Shown: positions 1-6,731 of the stretch, one piece after another
Position numbering within the stretch: position 1 is the stretch's first letter
How the letters are laid out: the number at the start of each line of letters is the position of its first letter
DNA from: an uncultured Rickettsiales bacterium
GTDB lineage: Bacteria; Pseudomonadota; Alphaproteobacteria; Rickettsiales; UBA1997
DNA length: 24,394 nt
Direction of reading: 5' to 3'
NCBI GenBank assembly: GCA_951801155.1
Contig: CATOLK010000001.1
Location: forward strand, 1 to 24,394
Program-made: the position numbers and the translations under genes
The notes under the pieces: generated by a model
Seen by the model: only the letters and a program-made list of their open reading frames with translations
What the model was told of the DNA's origin: nothing
Databases searched by the model: none

Positions 1-67
1 AAATTATTAAAAAATAAAATTATTAAATATATATAGAAAATAAGAATAGTTTTATGCAGGAGGTCCA
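1..67 (-). repeat. Dispersed AT-rich repeat, module 1, copy A (cut by window edge)
   Basis: Read on the minus strand this begins with GGACCTCCTGCATAAAACT and continues into CTATTCTTATTTTCTATAT, matching the copies at 7755, 16883 and 24334. It runs off the left edge of the window. No reading frame is associated with it. It is an intergenic repeat of unknown origin, possibly a remnant of a non-autonomous mobile element. Confidence 0.8.
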
Positions 68-83
68 TTTTTAAAAAATAAAA

Positions 84-103
84 CTCTTAAGAAATATTAA
101 GAG
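84..103. terminator. Small hairpin, possible terminator
   Basis: CTCTTAA (84-90) and TTAAGAG (97-103) form a 7-bp perfect stem with a 6-nt loop, flanked by A-rich sequence on the left and ATTTTATTATT on the right. It could end a transcript entering from either side. The stem is AT-rich and has no gene next to it in the window, so this is a weak call. Confidence 0.35.
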
Positions 104-282
104 ATTTTATTATTGAAATATAGAAAATACATAGATAAATAATATAACTTTTTATATCATAAAAATGATATAAATATACAAGTAAAAAATATAACGAAAA
201 AGTAAAAGTAAATAAGTTAAAAAATTAGAAATAATTTGCAAAGTAATCAGTATCTATTAAAAAATTGTGAAGTTTGAGTGGT

Positions 283-363
283 CAAATAGTGTGTTTAGTT
301 TACTTATAAAAATAATTATTTAGGAGAAAATATGATTTGATTTTTGGTTAAACACACTATTTG
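283..363. repeat. Long inverted repeat with 15-bp perfect arms
   Basis: CAAATAGTGTGTTTA (283-297) is the exact reverse complement of the stretch at 349-363. Three further G-T pairs could extend the stem inward. The loop of about 50 nt contains AGGAGAAAATATG, a Shine-Dalgarno-like string before an ATG, but that frame stops after two codons. The arms contain more G and C than the flanks. It could be a structured RNA, a remnant element or a binding site. Confidence 0.6.
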
Positions 364-416
364 TAATCATTTAACAACAGCTTATTAAGAATTAATGAAA
401 AACTCTTTTAAGCCCT

Positions 417-440
417 AACATTAGCCAAATGCTTAATGTT
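417..440. repeat. Minor inverted repeat
   Basis: AACATTA (417-423) pairs with TAATGTT (434-440) around a 10-nt loop. It sits in the gene-free leader between the 283-363 inverted repeat and the 9-mer cluster. No function can be assigned. Confidence 0.35.
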
Positions 441-609
441 TCTTAACTAATTATAGCAGATAGTTTTTTAAAAGTCAAGTAGTCTTTTAAAAAAAATTTT
501 AAATCATAATTAACCTTATTTTTCAATATATTGTAAGATATTTATGTAAATAAATTTAAAAAAAATTTTAAAAAATTAGAGTTTATGTTAAAAAATTTGT
601 TAGAAAATA

Positions 610-645
610 TGTTAATAAGTCTGTTAATAAGTCTGTTAATAATTT
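610..645 (+). repeat. Tandem 12-bp iterons
   Basis: Three consecutive 12-bp units start at 610, 622 and 634. The first two are identical (TGTTAATAAGTC); the third keeps the TGTTAATAA core and changes the last three bases. The 12-bp periodicity puts successive cores slightly more than one helical turn apart on nearly the same DNA face, as in protein-binding iterons. Confidence 0.85.
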
Positions 646-679
646 TAATAATAGAAAATAGAATTTGTTAATAAATATG

Positions 680-695
680 TTAACAATATTGTTAA
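680..695. repeat. 16-bp perfect palindrome
   Basis: TTAACAATATTGTTAA is a perfect palindrome within the 9-mer cluster and joins two near-copies of the core head to head. It keeps the 12-bp TTAA-to-TTAA spacing seen in the iterons. Confidence 0.7.
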
Positions 696-797
696 TTTGT
701 TGTTTATAAAATTGTTAATAAAAATTAATCAACAGTTTTTATTTACTTGTTTACAATATTTAAACAAAGTTATTAACATATTAATAACTGTTATTTA

Positions 798-820
798 GTT
801 ATTAACAAGCTGTTAATAAC
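798..820. repeat. Head-to-head pair of 9-mers (10-bp arms, 3-nt spacer)
   Basis: GTTATTAACA (798-807) and TGTTAATAAC (811-820) are exact reverse complements separated by AGC. This is the only tightly opposed pair of cores in the cluster and could seat a protein dimer or form a small cruciform. Confidence 0.75.
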
Positions 821-1052
821 TAAAATTATTATTGATTTTTAAAGAAAAAATTTATCTGATATTTGTTAATAACTAAGTTAATAAAAAATAATTAACAAAT
901 TAACAAGGTTAAATATAAAATATAAAATATATAAAAACATTAATATTATTATTTTTAGGTTTTAATTTCTGAGTAATATTGTAATTCGATTATTTATATT
1001 GCTTTTAAAAAAATACACATTACATTAAAAATTATTTTTTTAAAAAAAATTT

Positions 1053-1943
1053 ATGAAAAAAGTTAGAACTATTATTTTTCCAGTTGGAGGTTATGGAACA
1101 AGATTTTTACCTGCTACAAAAGCAATTCCAAAAGAAATGTTACCAGTAGCAGAAAAACCATTGATACAATATGCTTTCGAAGAAGCTAGAGAAGCTGGTA
1201 TAGAAAAATTTATTTTTGTTACTGGAAGAAATAAAAATGCTATAGAAGATCATTTTGATAATAGTTTTGAATTACAGGCAATTTTAAGTGATAGAAAAAA
1301 GAAAGAAACATTAGAAAAAACTATTGGATGGTTACCAGAAGCTGGACAAATAGTTTTTTTAAGACAACAAAACCCCTTAGGTTTAGGACATGCTATACTT
1401 TGTGCAGAAAAATTTATCGATAATGAACCGTTTGTTGTTTCCTTGGCTGATGAAATGTGTTATGATTCTGAAAATAATTTTTTAAAACAAATGATAGATG
1501 TGGTTGGTGATCAAAATATAAATTTATTAGGATTAAATGAAGTTGAAAAAGAAAATGTTAGCAAGTATGGTATAGTAGAACCTGTATTTAGTAACGGTGA
1601 TTTAATAAAGATTAATAGTATGGTGGAAAAGCCAAATATTGAAGATGCTCCATCAAATTTATCAATTGTAGGCAAATATATATTACAGTCAGAAATATTT
1701 AATTATCTTAAAAATACAAGTGCTGGAAGTGGTGGAGAAATACAATTGACCGATGCTATGAATGAAATGCTAAAAAGTACTGGAAATTTTTATGGTTTAA
1801 AATTTAAAAAAGAAGAATTTGATTGTGGTAGTGTTTTAGGATATTTGGAAGCCAATATTTATTATGCTTTAAAAAATGAAAAAATAAAAAATAGTGTAAA
1901 AAATATTATTAATAAATTTTATAAATTAGTAAATGAGCAATAA
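1053..1943 (+). CDS. galU: UTP-glucose-1-phosphate uridylyltransferase
   Basis: This cytoplasmic enzyme makes UDP-glucose from UTP and glucose-1-phosphate, feeding envelope polysaccharide and glycolipid synthesis. The 296 residues match the usual GalU length. The nucleotide-binding signature GGYGTRFLPATKAIPKEMLP lies at residues 12-31, with the canonical second glycine region slightly altered (VGGYGTRF instead of AAGLGTRF). Further family marks are the VEKP...APSN segment, GGEIQLTDAM and the late FDCGSVLGY motif. The ATG follows a long T/A run with no clear Shine-Dalgarno. It is the first gene after the 9-mer cluster, and its 3' end overlaps the next ORF by 11 bp, so the two are probably co-transcribed and translationally coupled. 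Family assignment is firm. Confidence 0.95.
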   Translation: MKKVRTIIFPVGGYGTRFLPATKAIPKEMLPVAEKPLIQYAFEEAREAGIEKFIFVTGRNKNAIEDHFDNSFELQAILSDRKKKETLEKTIGWLPEAGQIVFLRQQNPLGLGHAILCAEKFIDNEPFVVSLADEMCYDSENNFLKQMIDVVGDQNINLLGLNEVEKENVSKYGIVEPVFSNGDLIKINSMVEKPNIEDAPSNLSIVGKYILQSEIFNYLKNTSAGSGGEIQLTDAMNEMLKSTGNFYGLKFKKEEFDCGSVLGYLEANIYYALKNEKIKNSVKNIINKFYKLVNEQ

Positions 1944-2676
1944 AATTGAAATAAGAAATTTGTGCAAAGCTTTTGGTAATAAAGTTGTTCTTAATAATTT
2001 AAATTTGGATATAAAAGACAAAGAATCTTTAGTTATACTTGGTCGTTCTGGTATGGGAAAATCCGTATTAATTAAAATTATTTCAACTCTTTTAGAGGCA
2101 GATAGTGGTAGTGTAAAAATTGATGGAGAAGAAATTACAAAATTAAATGAAAATAAAAAATTTGATTTAATGAATAAATTTGGATATTTATTCCAAAACG
2201 GAGCACTTTTTGATTCTGTTTCAGTCTGGGAAAATATAGCTTTTAGATTGCTTAACGAAAAAAAATACAATAAAAAAGATGCAAAAGAAATAGCAATAGA
2301 AAAACTAAAAATAGTTGATTTAGATGAGTCTATAGCTAATTTATATCCAGCTGAATTGTCTGGTGGTATGCAAAAAAGAGTTTCTTTAGCTAGAGCTATA
2401 GCTTGTGATCCAGAAATAATATTTTTTGATGAACCAACAACTGGATTAGATCCAATAACTTCAGAAACTATTAATGATTTAATTATAAAAACAGTTAATA
2501 TTACAGGAGCGACTGCAATTACAATTACTCATGATGTTCATTCAGCAAAAAAAATTTCAAGTCGAATAGTTTTGCTTAATAATGGTTGTATTTCTTGGGA
2601 GGGAGATAAAAATAATATCGAAAATACTGATAATGAAATTATAAATAAATTTTTGCTGAAAAATGAAAATTCTTGA
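1933..2676 (+). CDS. mlaF: ABC transporter ATP-binding subunit, MlaF type
   Basis: This 247-residue ATPase is most like the MlaF/Mkl subunit that powers phospholipid traffic between inner and outer membranes with MlaE, MlaD and MlaB. The Walker A loop is GRSGMGKS (37-44), the Q-loop region reads LFQNGALFDSVSVWENIAF (the NGALFDS wording is typical of MlaF), the signature is LSGGMQKR (142-149), Walker B is IIFFDEPT (162-169) and the H-loop His is residue 200. All catalytic elements are intact. It starts inside the galU 3' end and ends with TGA. No permease or MlaD gene is adjacent, so its partners must be encoded elsewhere. A generic ABC ATPase is the alternative. Confidence 0.85.
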   Translation: MSNKIEIRNLCKAFGNKVVLNNLNLDIKDKESLVILGRSGMGKSVLIKIISTLLEADSGSVKIDGEEITKLNENKKFDLMNKFGYLFQNGALFDSVSVWENIAFRLLNEKKYNKKDAKEIAIEKLKIVDLDESIANLYPAELSGGMQKRVSLARAIACDPEIIFFDEPTTGLDPITSETINDLIIKTVNITGATAITITHDVHSAKKISSRIVLLNNGCISWEGDKNNIENTDNEIINKFLLKNENS

Positions 2677-2743
2677 AAAATAAAGACAGAAAGTTAAAAT
2701 ATGATATAAAATATTAATAAAATTAGATTGAAATTTATATAAA

Positions 2744-2748
2744 TGAGG
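2744..2748 (+). promoter_or_regulatory. Ribosome binding site fixing the short mfd start
   Basis: TGAGG lies four bases before the ATG at 2753. It is one of the few recognisable Shine-Dalgarno sequences in this window. It supports translation starting at 2753 and argues that the short Mfd is a real product rather than the tail of a broken longer gene. Confidence 0.55.
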
Positions 2749-2752
2749 TTGC

Positions 2753-4876
2753 ATGAGTAACATTTCTATTGATGAGAACGATTTTTTAAATACAAAAATT
2801 GACAACAAAGATTTTTCTAAATCTTTAAATAATGTAATAAAAGAGCAAAATGCAATAAAGGCAGGAGATTTAGTTATACATATAAATTATGGTTTAGGAA
2901 GATTTTTAGGACTTGATACCGTATCGTATAGTGGGATTTCAAAAGATTTTATTAAATTAGAATATGCTAATAATATAAAATTATTAGTGCCGGTGGAAAA
3001 TTTTGATTTAATATCAAAATATAGTGAATATAATCCAGATATTAAATTTGATAGGCTTGGTTCTAGTGAATGGGGGGCTAAAAGAGCAAAAATTAGAGAA
3101 AAAATAAAAGATGTTGCAGATGATTTGATAAAAATTGCTAGCCAAAGAAAAATAAGTAAGGGGAAAATTTTTTCTGCGAATATTGGTGAATATGAGGATT
3201 TTTGTAACAATTTCTCTTTTATTCCAACAAAAGATCAAATTAAGGCTACGGATGAAATTTTAAGCGATTTATCAAGTGGTCATATAATGGATAGATTATT
3301 GTGTGGTGATGTGGGTTTTGGAAAAACTGAGGTTGCTATAAGGGCAAGTTTTGTGGTTGCGAATAGTAAAAATAAATCGCAGGTGGCTGTTATAGTACCT
3401 ACAACTATTTTATGTAGACAACATTTTAAACAATTTACAGAGAGATTTAAAAATACAGAAATTAAAATTGCTAGTTTATCAAGGTTTAATACTCAAAAGG
3501 AAATTTATAAAATAAAGAAAGATTTAGAAGCTGGAGAAATTGATATAATTATTGGAACTCATTCACTTTTAAATAAAAGTATAAAATTTAAGGATTTAGG
3601 GTTAGTTATAATAGATGAAGAGCAAAGATTTGGAGTAATGCAAAAGGAAAGGCTTAAAGAAATTCGTACAAATACACATATTTTAGCAATGTCTGCAACT
3701 CCTATTCCTAGGACTTTGCAAATGTCTATTACTGGATTGAAAGATTTATCAATAATTTCTACACCACCAATTGATAGAATTAATGTTGATACTACTGTTT
3801 TTAAATATAATGATAAAAAAATAAAAGATATAATTTTAAACGAATTAAATAGAAATGGAAAAGTATTTTTTGTAGTACCTAGAATTACAGATATTAAAGA
3901 AGTTGAAGTTAGATTAAATAAAATTTTGCCAGAATTAAAATATTGTGTGATACATGGACAAATGAAGGCTGATGATATAGATAATATAATGAATGATTTT
4001 TATGATGGAAAATATCAACTTCTGATAGCAACAACTATAATTGAAAATGGTATAGATATTCAAGATGCAAATACTATGATAGTTTATAAAGCAAATAATT
4101 TTGGTTTGGCTCAACTTTATCAATTAAGGGGTAGAGTAGGACGGGGAAATAAAAAAGCTTTTGCTTATTTAACTACAAAAGAAAATGAGATTATAAGTGA
4201 TATGGCAAAAAAAAGGCTAGATATTATAGAATCAATAAAAGATTTAAATTCTGGTTTTATGATTTCTTCTGCGGATATGGATATAAGAGGAACTGGTAGT
4301 ATTTTGGGTGAAAAGCAAAGTGGTCATATTAAAGATATCGGGATAAATCTTTATAATAAAATGTTGAAAAAGGAAATAGAAAATATTAATAGAGAAGAGA
4401 GTGGTTTTGAATTTGAAAATTATGAATTTTCTCCAGAGATAAAGTTAAATGTTTCAACTATTATACCTAATAATTATATTGATAATATTAATATAAAAAT
4501 GAAATTCTATAAAAGAATTGCAGATGCAGAAAGTAACGAGGAGTTGGAAGAAATAAAATTCGAGTTGGAGGTTGATTATGGTGATTTGCCAGAAAGTGTG
4601 GAAAATTTGTTTAAAATATCTGATATAAAAATAATTTGTAAAAGGTTAAATATACAAAAATTGAATGTTGGTGATGGTGGTTTGATGGTTAATTTTTTTG
4701 AAAATAGGTTTGCTGAACCGGATAAATTGATAAATTATATTTTTAATGCTAAATCTGATGGTAATTTAAAGTTGATTAAGGATGGTGTTTTGTATAAAAT
4801 TGAAAAAAATAAGGATATTTTTGAAAATGTTGGTGATTTTTTAAAAATTTTAATGAAATTTGTTAATGATAAATGA
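2753..4876 (+). CDS. mfd: Transcription-repair coupling factor lacking the N-terminal UvrB-like module
   Basis: Mfd is a DNA translocase that pushes stalled RNA polymerase off DNA and normally recruits UvrA. Usual length is about 1,150 residues; this ORF has 707. It starts with a short linker, then the CarD-like RNA polymerase interaction domain (about 35-100, GDLVIHINYGLGRFLG), then the translocase motor: Walker A GDVGFGKT (185-192), DEEQ (288-291), SATPIPRT and the motif VI region QLRGRVGR (about residue 457). The C-terminal portion resembles the Mfd D7 domain. The UvrA-binding N-terminal third is absent, and the 76 bp upstream hold no trace of it. A good ribosome binding site precedes the ATG. 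The motor looks intact, so polymerase displacement may persist without UvrA recruitment. RecG is ruled out by the RID domain. Confidence 0.9.
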   Translation: MSNISIDENDFLNTKIDNKDFSKSLNNVIKEQNAIKAGDLVIHINYGLGRFLGLDTVSYSGISKDFIKLEYANNIKLLVPVENFDLISKYSEYNPDIKFDRLGSSEWGAKRAKIREKIKDVADDLIKIASQRKISKGKIFSANIGEYEDFCNNFSFIPTKDQIKATDEILSDLSSGHIMDRLLCGDVGFGKTEVAIRASFVVANSKNKSQVAVIVPTTILCRQHFKQFTERFKNTEIKIASLSRFNTQKEIYKIKKDLEAGEIDIIIGTHSLLNKSIKFKDLGLVIIDEEQRFGVMQKERLKEIRTNTHILAMSATPIPRTLQMSITGLKDLSIISTPPIDRINVDTTVFKYNDKKIKDIILNELNRNGKVFFVVPRITDIKEVEVRLNKILPELKYCVIHGQMKADDIDNIMNDFYDGKYQLLIATTIIENGIDIQDANTMIVYKANNFGLAQLYQLRGRVGRGNKKAFAYLTTKENEIISDMAKKRLDIIESIKDLNSGFMISSADMDIRGTGSILGEKQSGHIKDIGINLYNKMLKKEIENINREESGFEFENYEFSPEIKLNVSTIIPNNYIDNINIKMKFYKRIADAESNEELEEIKFELEVDYGDLPESVENLFKISDIKIICKRLNIQKLNVGDGGLMVNFFENRFAEPDKLINYIFNAKSDGNLKLIKDGVLYKIEKNKDIFENVGDFLKILMKFVNDK

Positions 4877-4881
4877 TTTTT

Positions 4882-4934
4882 TAGAAATAATCAAAATATA
4901 TAGAGTCTTATTATGTATAGTTTGATTATTTCTA
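4882..4934 (+). terminator. Long-arm hairpin just after mfd
   Basis: The arms TAGAAATAATCAAA (4882-4895) and TTTGATTATTTCTA (4921-4934) are perfectly complementary (14 bp) around a 25-nt loop, beginning six bases after the mfd stop codon. No T-run follows, so it may protect the 3' end of the mRNA rather than act as a classic intrinsic terminator. Confidence 0.5.
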
Positions 4935-4966
4935 CTAATGGAGAATAAAGTATTTTGACTTATGGT

Positions 4967-5015
4967 CAATTAAAAGGGGTAGTTTACTTTTAATGTTAAA
5001 AAACCCTTTTAATTG
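4967..5015. terminator. Second hairpin downstream of mfd
   Basis: CAATTAAAAGGG (4967-4978) and CCCTTTTAATTG (5004-5015) form a 12-bp perfect stem with a 25-nt loop. It is followed by TAATAATTTTTCC, a partial T-run, so intrinsic termination on the + strand is plausible. Confidence 0.45.
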
Positions 5016-5056
5016 TAATAATTTTTCCTTTAACAAGGTAAATTACTGTTAAGTAT

Positions 5057-5076
5057 TAATACCCTTAAGGGTATTA
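5057..5076. repeat. 20-bp perfect palindrome
   Basis: TAATACCCTTAAGGGTATTA is a perfect palindrome with a CCCTTAAGGG core, which stands out in this AT-rich gap. It has no loop, so an RNA hairpin would lose its centre; a dimeric protein-binding site or cruciform is equally possible. Confidence 0.65.
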
Positions 5077-5119
5077 TATCATAAAAATATGAATATGTCA
5101 AGAGATATTTTTAAATTTT

Positions 5120-5250
5120 GGTATTACCTAGTTTTTATACTTTTTAATCTAACTTATTTTGTGCTTATTTTTTAATTTCTTGTTATTTATATCGTTCCAG
5201 ATTACAACTTCTTAGTGATTTATTGCTTAGAAATTGTTAATGTGGAATCT
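5120..5250 (+). repeat. Dispersed repeat, module 2 plus hairpin (copy 1)
   Basis: It starts GTATTACCTAGTTTTTATAC, continues through TTTTAATCTAACTTA, and ends in an imperfect hairpin with GTTCCAGATTA (5194-5204) against TTAATGTGGAAT. The reverse complement of 8050-8180 is a clear second copy in the same order, including the hairpin. The element lies wholly between mfd and mtaB and carries no ORF. Confidence 0.75.
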
Positions 5251-5273
5251 AGAAAATATAAAAAATATTAAAT

Positions 5274-5393
5274 AGACCTCCTATATAAAAATTTGAAGTA
5301 CTTTGAAGTAAGATTTGTAATTTTGTAGAAAATTATTTTTTTAATTATTTTTAATGCTATTGATAAACATGTAATTTTTTATGCTGGAGGCCT
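5274..5393. repeat. Imperfect inverted pair AGRCCTCC...ATAAAAA
   Basis: AGACCTCCTATATAAAAA (5274-5291) faces the complement of TTTTTTATGCTGGAGGCCT (5375-5393). The shared end (AGRCCTCC, three variable bases, ATAAAAA) is the same motif that opens module 1 of the dispersed repeat, so these may be terminal inverted repeats of a small, about 120-bp, non-autonomous element. Confidence 0.5.
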
Positions 5394-5439
5394 AATGTAT
5401 TTTACTATAAATAATATGAGATCCATTTCTTTAAACCCA

Positions 5440-5468
5440 TTGACAAACACAAATTATTATGATATAGT
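5440..5468 (+). promoter_or_regulatory. Sigma-70 type promoter for mtaB-dusB
   Basis: TTGACA (5440-5445) and TATAGT (5463-5468) are separated by 17 bp. The expected start of transcription, near 5475, gives a leader of about 30 nt before the mtaB ATG. This is one of the best promoter matches in the window. Confidence 0.75.
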
Positions 5469-5504
5469 AAATTTGCTTAATGGAATTAATATTATATCAC
5501 AGTA

Positions 5505-6731
5505 ATGACAAGTATAAATGTTATAAATTTTGGCTGCAGATTAAATAGTTATGAAAGCGAAGTTATAAAAAAAATATTAAAAGAAAATAATTTTAGTATA
5601 AATAATAAGGATATTATAATTTTTAATAGTTGTGCAGTAACAAAAGAAGCAGAACGACAACTAGGACAAGCAATAAGAAAAGCTAAAAATGAAAATCAAA
5701 ATTGTATCATAGGAGTTGTAGGTTGTGCAGTACAGGTAAATAAAGAAAAATATTTAAATATGCCGGAAGTTGATTTTATTCTTGGTAACAATAGTAAATT
5801 AGAAATTAGTAATTATAGAAACATAAATAGTTGTAATGTTGTTGTAGAAGATGTGTTTGAAGAAAATAAATTTTCAAAAGAACTTATAACAGGTTTTGAA
5901 AATAAAGCAAGAGCTTTTATTCAAATTCAAAATGGTTGCGATAATAAATGTACTTTTTGTTTAACAAGATTAGCCAGAGGTTATAGTATTTCAACTCCTT
6001 CAAAACAAATTATAGAACAAATTAAACAACTTATTGGTAATGGTTATAGAGAAATAGTTTTGACTGGAATAGATGTAACAGATTATGGAAAAAGATTAGA
6101 AGAAAATATAAATTTAGGAAAACTTGTTAAAAAAATCTTGAAAGAGACTGATTTGGAAAGGTTGAGAATTTCTTCTGTAGATATCGCGGATTTAAATGAA
6201 GATCTAGATGAAGTATTTAAATATGAAAAACGACTTATGCCACACATGCATTTAAGTTTGCAATCTGGTGATAATACAATTTTAAAAAGAATGTTAAGAA
6301 GACATACGAGAGAAGAAGTTTTACGAAAATGTCATAATATAATTGAAATTAGACCAGATATTATAATTGGAGCAGATTTAATCGCTGGTTTTCCGACTGA
6401 AACTGAAGAAATGCACAAAAATTCAATTAAAATAATAGAAGAATTACCAATAACTTATGGCCATATTTTCCCTTATTCAGAAAGACCAGAAACTAAAGCT
6501 GCGTTGATGCCGCAAATTGCAAAACATATAAGAAAAGAAAGAGCAAAGGAATTAAGAGAAGCTACTGAAAAAAATTTAAATAATTTAAAAAGAAAAATTA
6601 ATAATACAAATCAAAAAGTTCTAATTGAAAGTGAAAAATTTGGAAGACTTGAAAATTATTTACAAATAGAATTGCAAGGTGATTATAGTAAAAATATTGG
6701 AGAAATATTAGAAATGGTGGTAAAATGTTAG
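5505..6731 (+). CDS. mtaB: tRNA t6A37 methylthiotransferase
   Basis: MtaB is a radical-SAM enzyme that adds a methylthio group to t6A at position 37 of ANN-decoding tRNAs. The 408 residues fit the family. The N-terminal domain holds three cluster-binding cysteines: C11 in GCRLNSYE (MtaB wording, versus GCQMN in MiaB), C43 in NSCAVTKEAERQ, and C74 in VVGCAV. The radical-SAM triad is C145, C149 and C152 (GCDNKCTFC). A TRAM-like C-terminal tail follows the helical region. The ATG has no strong Shine-Dalgarno and a short leader from the promoter at 5440. Its last codons overlap dusB by 7 bp, so two tRNA-modification enzymes are translationally coupled. Confidence 0.92.
   Translation: MTSINVINFGCRLNSYESEVIKKILKENNFSINNKDIIIFNSCAVTKEAERQLGQAIRKAKNENQNCIIGVVGCAVQVNKEKYLNMPEVDFILGNNSKLEISNYRNINSCNVVVEDVFEENKFSKELITGFENKARAFIQIQNGCDNKCTFCLTRLARGYSISTPSKQIIEQIKQLIGNGYREIVLTGIDVTDYGKRLEENINLGKLVKKILKETDLERLRISSVDIADLNEDLDEVFKYEKRLMPHMHLSLQSGDNTILKRMLRRHTREEVLRKCHNIIEIRPDIIIGADLIAGFPTETEEMHKNSIKIIEELPITYGHIFPYSERPETKAALMPQIAKHIRKERAKELREATEKNLNNLKRKINNTNQKVLIESEKFGRLENYLQIELQGDYSKNIGEILEMVVKC

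Larger units (their letters stand above)
540..960. other. Candidate replication origin: cluster of TGTTAATAA 9-mers
   Basis: The 9-mer TGTTAATAA or its complement TTATTAACA occurs exactly nine times: + at 610, 622, 634, 666, 713, 811 and 864, and - at 770 and 799. The first three form a tandem 12-bp repeat (TGTTAATAAGTC). Near-copies lie at 678, 690 and 876. TTATTAACA differs from the E. coli DnaA box TTATCCACA at two central positions. The flanks are almost pure A/T, as expected of a duplex-unwinding region. Two parS sites lie about 20 kb away in the same window. The repeat cluster is seen directly; the oriC role is inference. It could instead bind another regulator. No standard DnaA boxes were noticed here. 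Confidence 0.5.

Noticed and set aside
610..645. Possible CRISPR array
   Set aside because: The repeats are 12 bp with no unique spacers of proper size and no cas genes nearby.
610..884. Classic CtrA boxes (TTAA-N7-TTAA)
   Set aside because: The recurrent spacing counted is 8 bp, not 7, so the standard motif is not met.
2677..2752. Remnant of the missing Mfd N-terminus
   Set aside because: The 76-bp gap is too short and shows no UvrB-like coding. The frame closes right after the ABC ATPase gene.
2674..4876. TGA recoded as tryptophan, as in some reduced symbionts
   Set aside because: TGA ends both the ABC ATPase gene and mfd, and Trp is written TGG throughout.
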